Assembly (NCBI GenBank): GCA_011042705.1
Contig: DRBW01000227.1
Span: 1 to 5,975, forward strand
Reading direction: 5' to 3'
Length of the DNA: 5,975 nt
Origin: Caldifarciminota bacterium
GTDB lineage: Bacteria > Hydrothermota > Hydrothermia > B15-G9 > DRBW01
Shown here in pieces: positions 1-5,895 of the stretch (position 1 is its first letter; every line of letters begins with the position of its first letter). The notes under the pieces are model-generated. The model saw only the letters and a list, made by a program, of their open reading frames with translations. It made no database searches and was not told the origin of the DNA. The position numbers and the translations under genes were made by a program.

Positions 1-113
1 AAGTAATACTTTTTCCTGGACCCCTTCCTTTCCCTCTTGATGGGGTTCCAGAGGGGATCGGGTTTCTTTTTTGATTCTTCGGCTTTTTTCAGCGCTTCGT
101 TTATCAGGCTCAT
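1..113 (-). CDS. GspB/MshN-like protein, N-terminal fragment (runs off the left edge)
   Basis: An ATG at 113-111 directly follows the TAA stop of the ATPase gene (116-114) with no intervening base and stays open for 37 codons to the window edge. The peptide begins MSLINEALKKAEE and continues with a very basic stretch rich in Lys and Arg (residues 15-37, including PDPLWNP and KRERKGSRKK). Proteins beginning 'MSxIxxALKKxE' are typical of GspB/ExeB and of MshN-like proteins encoded next to ExeA/MshM ATPases. They have a short cytoplasmic N-terminus, one membrane helix and a periplasmic part (TPR repeats in MshN, proline-rich in GspB). Here only the cytoplasmic segment is visible; the basic run would suit the inside face just before a membrane helix. 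Position after an MshM-like gene favours MshN, but the distinguishing C-terminal domain lies outside the window. Confidence 0.75.
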   Translation of the reverse strand, partial: MSLINEALKKAEESKKKPDPLWNPIKRERKGSRKKYY

Positions 114-1034
114 TTAGAACCTCAGCAATCTTCTTATCCAGCTTTTCCTTCCCCGCGATCTATCGGTTCCCTCCAGCGTGTCAATCGCCCTGGCCACGTG
201 TCTCTTTTCGACCCTGTGCTGTCCGTCTATGTAAGCTGCTATGAGGGACAGTTCAGCTGCGGCGTTTATGAGCCTCGGGATCCCGCCGGAATACCTGTAG
301 AGCTGATTCAGGGCGGCGCCGTCAAAATAGGGCCTCTCCCTGGGAGCTGCAAGTGTTATCCGGTGGTCTATGTAAACCCCTATTTCGTCCTTCTCGAGGG
401 GTTCGAGCCTGTGCCTGACCAGTATTCGCTGTTTTAACTGGCGCAGGTTACGGTTTTTCAGCTTTTTCTCGAGCTCGGGCTGTCCCAGAAGGACTATCGT
501 CATGAGCTTGTCCTTATGGGTCTCAAGGTTTGAGAGAAGCCTCAGAAACTCCAGTACCCTGTCATCCAGATCCTGAGCCTCATCGATAATGACGGCGACC
601 CTCTTCCCCTGGCCATAAGTTTCCAGCAGTTTCCGGTTGAAAAGTTCCAAGAGCCCAACCCTCGTCAGGCTCCTGTAGCTCTTCGAGAAAATGTGTCCGA
701 GGTCAGTCAATATGAGCCACAGGAGCTCCTTTTCAGAAACCCTGGGGTTAAGTATCAGGGCGGTCTCGAGCTTTTCATCGGCGTTCTCGACGAAATACCT
801 CGAGAGGAGGGTTTTCCCCGTTCCCACTTCTCCGGTGATCAGGACGAAGCCCATGCCCTCGTGAATGCCGTAGAGGAGGTGATTGAGAGCTTCCCTGTGC
901 GAATTTGAGAGGAAGAAGAACTCCGTATCGGGCGTGATGAAGAAGGGCCTCTTCTCGAAGCCGAAATACTCCATGTAGCTCCTGACGATGCTGGTGGAAT
1001 TTCCGAATTCTCCTCCTTCGCCGAACCTCTTCAT
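114..1034 (-). CDS. mshM: ExeA/MshM-family AAA ATPase of the pilus/secretion operon
   Basis: This is a 306-residue cytoplasmic P-loop ATPase of the ExeA/GspA/MshM family. ExeA works with ExeB to help secretin multimers assemble in the envelope; the role of MshM is less well defined. Visible motifs are Walker A GEVGTGKT (residues 68-75), Walker B VAVIIDEAQ (146-154), a sensor-1 region LLGQPEL (182-188), a conserved arginine in LKQRI (200-204) and a sensor-2 type GGIPRLIN (250-257). The protein ends in a short basic tail and lacks the C-terminal peptidoglycan-binding domain of ExeA, which points to the MshM type. The ATG at 1034 lies one base after the secretin stop, with a weak AGG upstream. 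The ATG at 974 starts MEYFGF, the usual family N-terminus, after an AGGAG four bases away, and is a serious alternative. I kept 1034 because of operon spacing and coding-like codons in the extra 20 residues. Confidence 0.93.
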   Translation of the reverse strand: MKRFGEGGEFGNSTSIVRSYMEYFGFEKRPFFITPDTEFFFLSNSHREALNHLLYGIHEGMGFVLITGEVGTGKTLLSRYFVENADEKLETALILNPRVSEKELLWLILTDLGHIFSKSYRSLTRVGLLELFNRKLLETYGQGKRVAVIIDEAQDLDDRVLEFLRLLSNLETHKDKLMTIVLLGQPELEKKLKNRNLRQLKQRILVRHRLEPLEKDEIGVYIDHRITLAAPRERPYFDGAALNQLYRYSGGIPRLINAAAELSLIAAYIDGQHRVEKRHVARAIDTLEGTDRSRGRKSWIRRLLRF

Positions 1035-1035
1035 G

Positions 1036-2448
1036 TTAACCTGCCTTTTTTATGTGAGGCGTCAGGAATATCACGAGCTCGGCCCTTTCGTTTTTGACCT
1101 TTACCTTCTGGAAAAGATTGCCCAGGAGCGGGAGGCTTGACAGCACCGGGATTGAACTGACCTCTTTTTTCTTGCGGTTCGTGATCAATCCGCCGATAAC
1201 CACAGTGTTTCCATCTTCAACTCTCACCACAGTTGAGGTTTCCCTTATATTGACGTTAGGTGCTGTGAGCTCCTGACCCTGCCACGTGTAAGTTTCCCAG
1301 GCGGTCACGTCCGATACTATGGGAGCTACGTGCAGGATTATGGTTCCATCGGAGGAAATGTAGGGGATGACGCCCATCAGAAGACCAACGAGTACCTCCT
1401 TTTTCTCGGGATAAACCATGGGCGTTCCCACCTGACTCCCTCCTCCCTGGGCCGTCAGCTCCCAGTAAGCCTGTACTTTTCCCACGCTGAACACCGCCGT
1501 CTGGCCGTTGATCACGCTTATACGGGGCTGAGAGAGGACCCTCACATTTCCTTCCTTTTGAAGGAGGCCCAGGATGGCGTTTACTTCTCCCGCCGTCAGA
1601 TTGAGTTCGAATACTGGCTGGGCCAGGCCCAGTTTTTGAGACAGGTTCCAGGTCGTCTTCGAGCCGTTGCTCGTTATGAGCGACCAGTCAATCCCGTAGG
1701 ATTCCTCGCCGGACAGTGCCACCTCGATGACCTTTGCCTCTATCAGAACCTGTCTGCCCAGGGATTCGCGGACCGAATCGATAAACTGCCGGATTCTCTC
1801 GAGGTTTTTTCTCCTGTCGGTGACCATTATCGTCCCGCTGAAGGAATTGATCACATAGGTGCCCTCGCTGGAGATGAGCTTGCTCAGGCCGGTTTCTATT
1901 GATTTCCAGATGTCCTGAGCCTCTTTAGGGGTTTTCGCCTGAACCTCGACATCTCCGAGAAGGCCGCCTTCTTCCTGTGCGGAGCCGAGGACATCGCCGC
2001 CCACCTTCACGGTCACTATGTTGGGCTGGGCGATGTAACCCAGCTCGAACACGACGGTGTCGAAGACCTTTATCCTCAGGTTTGTACCGTCGATCCTGTA
2101 GATCAGGTCGAGGGGCTCGAGGATGTAGTCGAGGGCCTCTCTGAGGGTGACGTTGTTGAAATCGACGGTTACCGGTGCGCTTTTGTTTACATCGGGATCG
2201 AAAATCAGGTTGAGGCCCGCCTCCTCTGCGATGGGAGTGAGAACCTGAAAGAGGGGTACGTCCTTGGCGTGGAAGGTAAACAGCTTACCGTCGAGGGCAC
2301 TCTCCTCTCTCTCCGGAGCCAATCCTATCTGAGGGGGTGGAGGCGCTTCTGGCAGCGGCTCCTTTATCAGATGCCCCTTATTCATTTCGACCTCTGTGCA
2401 GCTTGACAGAAACAGTGCCAGGATAAAGAAGCTTTTCAAGTTTCGCAT
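1036..2448 (-). CDS. mshL: Lipoprotein secretin, MshL/PilQ/GspD family
   Basis: A 470-residue outer-membrane secretin, the multimeric pore through which a pilus or secreted protein passes. The N-terminus is a lipoprotein signal peptide with lipobox LSSC, lipidated Cys17 predicted, followed by a Pro-rich linker (31-40). Residues about 57-128 form an STN-type domain (secretin and TonB N-terminus). Residues about 137-230 hold the MshL-like region with an ISSEGTYVINSFSGTIMVTD stretch. The secretin core spans about 234-466: EAKVIEV (237-243), VRVLSQPRISVINGQ (302-316), then VVIGGLI (416-422), IPVLSSLPLLGNLF (433-446) and the terminal ELVIFLTPHI. The gene starts one base after the PilP-like gene, with GGAGG about ten bases before the ATG. 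At 470 residues it is at the short end for MshL, mainly because of a brief N-terminal part. The secretin call is secure; MshL over PilQ rests on neighbours, the STN domain and the single short N-terminal module. Confidence 0.96.
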   Translation of the reverse strand: MRNLKSFFILALFLSSCTEVEMNKGHLIKEPLPEAPPPPQIGLAPEREESALDGKLFTFHAKDVPLFQVLTPIAEEAGLNLIFDPDVNKSAPVTVDFNNVTLREALDYILEPLDLIYRIDGTNLRIKVFDTVVFELGYIAQPNIVTVKVGGDVLGSAQEEGGLLGDVEVQAKTPKEAQDIWKSIETGLSKLISSEGTYVINSFSGTIMVTDRRKNLERIRQFIDSVRESLGRQVLIEAKVIEVALSGEESYGIDWSLITSNGSKTTWNLSQKLGLAQPVFELNLTAGEVNAILGLLQKEGNVRVLSQPRISVINGQTAVFSVGKVQAYWELTAQGGGSQVGTPMVYPEKKEVLVGLLMGVIPYISSDGTIILHVAPIVSDVTAWETYTWQGQELTAPNVNIRETSTVVRVEDGNTVVIGGLITNRKKKEVSSIPVLSSLPLLGNLFQKVKVKNERAELVIFLTPHIKKAG

Positions 2449-2449
2449 G

Positions 2450-3031
2450 TCAGCTTTCCCTCCGTCTGATTTTGAATTTTTTGCCCCTGTAGGACAGTGA
2501 GACCCATTCCTCCGTCACCTTTTCGAGTCTCAGACCTTTCACCGCCTGACCTTCGGAGAGCCAGAAGCTCTCCGATCCCACCTGAATCAGGGCTTTCTTG
2601 GTGTTCTCTCCGATCGCCACAGCCAGCAATCTGGGACTGTCGGCTTTCTCCTTCCCCCCGGATTCCATTCGGTCAATTACAGGAGGCCCTTCCGCCGTTC
2701 CTCCCAGTTCCCTGATGGCTTTCCTGAGTTTGCTTTCCTCGAGAGTCGCCTTGAGGAGCTCGACCTCCTTCTTTTTGAGCGCCACGAGGTTTTCGAGTTT
2801 CCAGGCGTCCATTTCCATGTCTTTGAAGGGATCCCTCAGTTTTTTGATCTGCGTGTAGAGGGGAGTTTTAGAAGTCGTCGGCGCCGTGGTTCTCATCAGC
2901 GAGGGGATCCTTTCACCCTCCACGGGCCCCACTTTGCTGCCCTTCGATTTGAATCCCAGGAAGTAGATAACGACCAGCAGGAGGAGAATGCCGATTATGA
3001 CTTTCAGTTTTTTGCTATTTAGAATAGACAT
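2450..3031 (-). CDS. PilP/GspC-like inner-membrane protein (MshK-like)
   Basis: A 193-residue bitopic inner-membrane protein placed where MshK/PilP/GspC is expected, directly before the secretin. It would link the inner-membrane alignment complex to the secretin N-terminal domains. Residues 9-27 form one membrane helix. A linker with LRDPF (65-69), a motif frequent in PilP and GspC proteins, leads to a charged probable coiled coil (78-108). The C-terminal part (about 133-190) reads LLAVAIGENTKKALIQVG and LSEGQAVKGLRLEKV, which matches the beta-rich HR/PilP fold. Sequence identity to named families is low, so the assignment rests on architecture and gene order. I chose the ATG at 3031 because AGAGGA lies six bases upstream. 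A TTG at 3037 overlaps the previous stop (TTGA) but leaves no spacing to that AGAGGA. Confidence 0.85.
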   Translation of the reverse strand: MSILNSKKLKVIIGILLLLVVIYFLGFKSKGSKVGPVEGERIPSLMRTTAPTTSKTPLYTQIKKLRDPFKDMEMDAWKLENLVALKKKEVELLKATLEESKLRKAIRELGGTAEGPPVIDRMESGGKEKADSPRLLAVAIGENTKKALIQVGSESFWLSEGQAVKGLRLEKVTEEWVSLSYRGKKFKIRRRES

Positions 3032-3033
3032 CG

Positions 3034-3570
3034 TCAATCCTCTGGAGTCACGTAAAATTTCAGCTGCAGCTTGAAGATTCCCCCAACGGCGAGGTTGGAG
3101 GGTGCAGCTCCGCCCATATAGAGTCCCTCCACGAAGAATGGTCCTTTCGTCAGATATTCCATGAAGTTCACGAGGTCGATGTAAGTAGGGTAATCGCGTA
3201 TGCCGATCTGCAGGCTCACCTCACGTATCCCGAGGAGATCAGGAAAGTCCTTGCTCTGATCGAAACTGATGGCAAAGACCTTTCCCCGGAGGCGGGTGAG
3301 CTTCAGCGTGCTCTCCAGGAGGTCTGTGGCCACTGCCTTTGCCACGAATTTGTTGTCGGTGGAGACGGTCTGAATTGCCGAAAGCTCATCTTTCTTTTCG
3401 GTCAGGACCCTTTCGAAAATCCATAGTGAACGCCTCTTCGCCTCGAGTTTCATTATTTCCTTCTCCGTCTCCTTGATCTTGTTCTCAATACCTGCCAGCG
3501 TCTTGTTCCCGACGTACAGGATCAAAGCCGCAGCGACTATGAATATCGAAAGCGTCGATTTAAAACCCAT
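3034..3570 (-). CDS. PilO/GspM-like inner-membrane protein (MshJ-like)
   Basis: A 178-residue bitopic protein with the standard PilO/GspM layout. It has a very short cytoplasmic N-terminus (MGFKS), one membrane helix (about 4-22), a charged coiled coil (about 27-68, KIKETEKEIMKLEAKRRS) and a C-terminal periplasmic domain of mixed alpha-beta character (about 95-175). That domain is consistent with a ferredoxin-like fold; the stretch RDYPTYIDLVNFMEYL is typical of the PilO helix. PilO pairs with PilN, here the C-terminal half of the gene just upstream, to form the periplasmic scaffold of the alignment complex. The ATG lies inside the end of the preceding gene with an 11-base overlap, so translation is probably coupled. 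The nearest purine-rich stretch (AGGGAAAG) is rather far upstream, which fits re-initiation. Confidence 0.88.
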   Translation of the reverse strand: MGFKSTLSIFIVAAALILYVGNKTLAGIENKIKETEKEIMKLEAKRRSLWIFERVLTEKKDELSAIQTVSTDNKFVAKAVATDLLESTLKLTRLRGKVFAISFDQSKDFPDLLGIREVSLQIGIRDYPTYIDLVNFMEYLTKGPFFVEGLYMGGAAPSNLAVGGIFKLQLKFYVTPED

Positions 3571-4912
3571 AGCTCAGCTTTCCCTTCACGGGCACTCTGA
3601 ATTGAAGCTTGAAGCCCATGCCTTCCTCGTCTATGTCCTCTTCACAACTTATGTTTTCGAAATAAGGGGAGAGGTCGAATCTCCTCTTCATCTCGTCGAG
3701 AAGCTCTATTCCTTCTATTTCATTTTCGCAGACGATCTTGCCCTCGGCCTCCCCCTGGAATATCTCTCCCTTTCTTTCTATGGAAAGGGATGTAAAGACG
3801 ATTCGTCCCGGCACCAGAGCCGACATCTCGAAAAGCACTTCTGGCCAGGGAGGCTGTGCTTTTTCTACCTGAAAGGCTATGAACTCTTTTGAAAGCTTTT
3901 TGAGGGCCATTTCCTTTTTTGTAACGCTTTTTTCAAGTTCTTTTTTGAAATAGCTGAGGTTCTGGTAATGGGCGGTGAGCCTGGCGTGCCTGAAGGTTAT
4001 CATGGCGATGAGCAGGAGAATAAAGGCGGAACCCGTCAGGAAGGTTTTCTTGACTTTCTCCTTTTCGATCGCTTTCGGCGGCAGCAGGTTATATTCACAG
4101 GTCTTGCGGTCGATTTCCATGAGACCGAGGAGCCCTTTAAGGGGTATGTCCTCGTTGTCCTGGTGGATCAGGACTTCCAGCTGAAGTTCCTGTCTCAGGG
4201 CTTCCCTCAGTTTCTCCGCTCCCTTTCCGCTGAGCACCAGGATGTCGATGTTTTCTCCGCGGAATTCCTGCTTGTGATAGAAGAGCGTCTGGAGCAGGGC
4301 TTTAACGAGCATCTCGGTATCCGTGCCCTGTTCGATCTCCTCCAGGTTTTTCTTTCCGAGATGGCGAAATATCCTGATTTCAGGGCCCTTTACCACCGTG
4401 ATGTAATAGCTCTCGTTGAGCTCCACGAAGGCGATCACCTTGTCCTGGCCGTACCTGGAGCGCAGGAAGTGGGAAAGGGGGACCGGATAAGTTGTTATGA
4501 CGCTCGGTCTTGCGCCATTTCTTTCGAGCAGGGCATAGATCTCCTCAACCAGCCCGAACTCAGTTCCTATTACCTGAAAGACCTTTTTCGTGACGCCCTC
4601 GACGAGGGCCGTGCCTATTTCTCCGCACCTGAAGATAACTTCTGTTTTTATAAGCTGGACGAGCTGGCGCCTTATCAGCTCTTTGATGAGCTTTTCTTTC
4701 GCCGGCGGCATCAGGAATTTCCGGTTAACCATTTTTTCCGCAATCAGGGCAATCCTGACGTCTTTTTTCCCCTTCAGCTCGCTCAGGAAAAAGGGCAGAT
4801 CTGCGAGCGGGAGCTGTCCCGATTGAGTCACCCTCCCGTTCTCATCGCCGATAGCGAAAGTTACTTTTTTGTTCACGTGTTCCACTATCAGTGCGACTTT
4901 CATGGCTTTCAT
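3560..4912 (-). CDS. PilM-PilN fusion / GspL-like alignment protein (MshI-like)
   Basis: A 450-residue protein joining a cytoplasmic actin-like PilM domain to a PilN-type membrane protein, the arrangement of GspL and some MshI proteins. Residues 5-265 are PilM-like, including VIAFVELNESYYITVVKG (159-176) and ILVLSGKGAEKL (224-235). Residues 274-278 read YNLLP, the counterpart of the INLLP peptide by which PilN docks into PilM. One membrane helix follows (about 290-307), then a coiled coil (about 318-350) and a PilN-like ferredoxin-fold domain (about 357-440, with VPGRIVFTSLSI and GEIFQGEAEG). The glycine-containing phosphate loops of PilM (DIG type) are not evident: the corresponding places read EHV and ELN. 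ATP binding may therefore be lost. The start at 4912 overlaps the prepilin stop as ATGA; a GGAGGAG lies 13 bases upstream, and a second ATG at 4903 is possible. The reading frame stays open upstream to 4993, but that part is arginine-rich noise overlapping the prepilin gene. Confidence 0.9.
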   Translation of the reverse strand: MKAMKVALIVEHVNKKVTFAIGDENGRVTQSGQLPLADLPFFLSELKGKKDVRIALIAEKMVNRKFLMPPAKEKLIKELIRRQLVQLIKTEVIFRCGEIGTALVEGVTKKVFQVIGTEFGLVEEIYALLERNGARPSVITTYPVPLSHFLRSRYGQDKVIAFVELNESYYITVVKGPEIRIFRHLGKKNLEEIEQGTDTEMLVKALLQTLFYHKQEFRGENIDILVLSGKGAEKLREALRQELQLEVLIHQDNEDIPLKGLLGLMEIDRKTCEYNLLPPKAIEKEKVKKTFLTGSAFILLLIAMITFRHARLTAHYQNLSYFKKELEKSVTKKEMALKKLSKEFIAFQVEKAQPPWPEVLFEMSALVPGRIVFTSLSIERKGEIFQGEAEGKIVCENEIEGIELLDEMKRRFDLSPYFENISCEEDIDEEGMGFKLQFRVPVKGKLSYGF

Positions 4913-5781
4913 GGGCAGATGTCGTCTCCTCCACAACCGTCGTCGTGGCGGTTGGGACCGGCGGAGTAGAACCTGTGTGTCGAGGAATTCCACAAATATG
5001 GAGTGCCCCAGGGATCGGCCAGGTGCTCCGCACTGTTCACGAGACCAGCCTTTGTTATGGCATTCAGCCCCTGAGAATTAATGAGGGACCAATCCTCCAG
5101 TCCGTCACAATCTCCCGGTGGGTCCATCGTCCCACAGGGACTGGCAGGAGGGTCCTCGTCCACCCTTCCGTCCACGTCGTCGTCATTTGCAGCCAGTATT
5201 TGCGCGGCCTGATTTAGTATGGCGATGTCCTCATCGATCTTTCGTCTCCAGGAGGTTTCTGACTGGAGCTCCGATTCAGAAATGTAAACGAGGATATCGT
5301 CGAAACCGCCCGATCCGGATTCGCTGAAACGCCCGTCGGCGGGAGTAGCGTTCTCGCCGTCAAAAGAACCGTTGAAGCCGGGGCTCACTATAACAGCCGC
5401 TGTACTCCCTATGGGGTTTCCGTCGACCCTTATCTCGCTCACGGGTGAACCTGCGTTAGTGACGAAATAAAGGTATCTCATTCCCTTAATGGGGTCGTAC
5501 TTGACCGAAGGGGAAAGTCCCAGCGTCGAAGCCGGAACGGCATACTGGAAGGAGCCATCGGAGACCGGGGGCGGAAGCGTGAAGTTCTCCCTGTAATATG
5601 CAATGACGGCCTCTTTGATCTTGAGCTCCTCGTTTTTTGTCTCTGCGATCTTCTGCTTTTTCATCAAAAGGGTATACAGGGGATAAAGGGTTGCCAGAAT
5701 TATCCCCATAATTGCGAGAACGACAGCCATTTCCAGTATGGTGAAACCCTTATTGTTTCCTTTTTTCCACATAATTCGCAT
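4909..5781 (-). CDS. Prepilin-like protein with type IV N-methylation signal and unusual long C-terminus
   Basis: A 290-residue class III signal protein. The leader MRIMWKKGNNKG ends in glycine, and prepilin peptidase would cut before Phe13. The mature protein starts FTILEMAVVLAIMGIILATL, with the conserved Glu at +5 and a hydrophobic helix for membrane storage and fibre packing. Helix 1 continues to about residue 64. The C-terminal region is longer than in ordinary pilins. It has a first GspG-like tail (YDPIKGMRYLY to SGSGGFDDILVYI, about 95-167), a helical linker (about 170-198), an acidic DDDVDGRVDED loop (200-210), and a second tail with DPWGTPYLW (256-264) and SAGPN to GGDDIC. Four cysteines (216, 225, 283, 289) could form disulfides. 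I chose the ATG at 5781; 5772 is also possible (nine-residue leader). The upstream ATG at 5817 would sit at the predicted transcription start. The protein is a minor pilin or pseudopilin; its exact position in the fibre cannot be told. Confidence 0.9.
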   Translation of the reverse strand: MRIMWKKGNNKGFTILEMAVVLAIMGIILATLYPLYTLLMKKQKIAETKNEELKIKEAVIAYYRENFTLPPPVSDGSFQYAVPASTLGLSPSVKYDPIKGMRYLYFVTNAGSPVSEIRVDGNPIGSTAAVIVSPGFNGSFDGENATPADGRFSESGSGGFDDILVYISESELQSETSWRRKIDEDIAILNQAAQILAANDDDVDGRVDEDPPASPCGTMDPPGDCDGLEDWSLINSQGLNAITKAGLVNSAEHLADPWGTPYLWNSSTHRFYSAGPNRHDDGCGGDDICP

Positions 5782-5828
5782 GTACCCCGCTTTTAACAAA
5801 CACTCCCGCCATTTCATCGGTAACTGTG

Positions 5829-5845
5829 TGCAAACTTCCTGCCAA
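5829..5845 (-). promoter_or_regulatory. Putative sigma-54 (-24/-12) promoter of the operon
   Basis: Read on the minus strand the site is TTGGCAGGAAGTTTGCA. The GG (5843-5842) and GC (5831-5830) are separated by exactly ten bases. It matches the RpoN consensus YTGGCACG-N4-TTGCW at every position but one (G for C in the -24 box). Transcription would start near 5818, leaving a leader of 37 bases to the ATG at 5781. Sigma-54 control is well known for pilin genes, for example PilR-dependent pilA. The call rests on the motif only; start-site mapping is not available. Confidence 0.72.
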
Positions 5846-5868
5846 TTAAGCCGGGGATTTAGAGGGCA

Positions 5869-5882
5869 GAAATGACCATTTC
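5869..5882. promoter_or_regulatory. Palindrome GAAATG-AC-CATTTC between promoter and upstream dyad
   Basis: Two perfect six-base arms are separated by two bases, centred about 58 bases upstream of the predicted transcription start. It could be a binding site for a dimeric regulator, or chance. It does not match the IHF consensus, which is often found between sigma-54 promoters and their enhancers. Confidence 0.3.
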
Positions 5883-5895
5883 AGGGGCTTTGTGG

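Noticed and set aside
1330..1902. Plus-strand open frame of 190 codons
   Set aside because: It is antisense to the secretin core, whose motifs are unmistakable, and its product has no family features.
3032..3037. TTG start for the PilP-like gene at 3037
   Set aside because: The AGAGGA ribosome binding site ends directly at this TTG but stands six bases before the ATG at 3031, which is therefore preferred.
3473..3892. Plus-strand open frame of 139 codons
   Set aside because: It is antisense to the PilO-like gene and the end of the fusion gene and has no motif of its own.
3968..4969. Long open frame on the plus strand (333 codons)
   Set aside because: It lies wholly antisense to the PilM-PilN fusion, which has clear domain structure and operon context. 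Its own product shows no recognisable domain or suitable start site.
4913..4993. Upstream extension of the PilM-PilN fusion to an ATG at 4993
   Set aside because: The extra 27 residues are arginine-rich and overlap the prepilin C-terminus out of frame. The ATGA junction at 4912 fits the operon pattern and the family N-terminus.
4842..5327. Short open frames on both strands over the prepilin gene's 3' half
   Set aside because: They are shadows of the acidic, proline- and glycine-rich prepilin coding sequence, with compositionally biased products and no start signals.
5782..5817. Prepilin start at the ATG at 5817
   Set aside because: It has no ribosome binding site, lies one base from the predicted sigma-54 transcription start, and would make the leader 24 residues long. 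Starts at 5781 or 5772 give leaders of 12 or 9.
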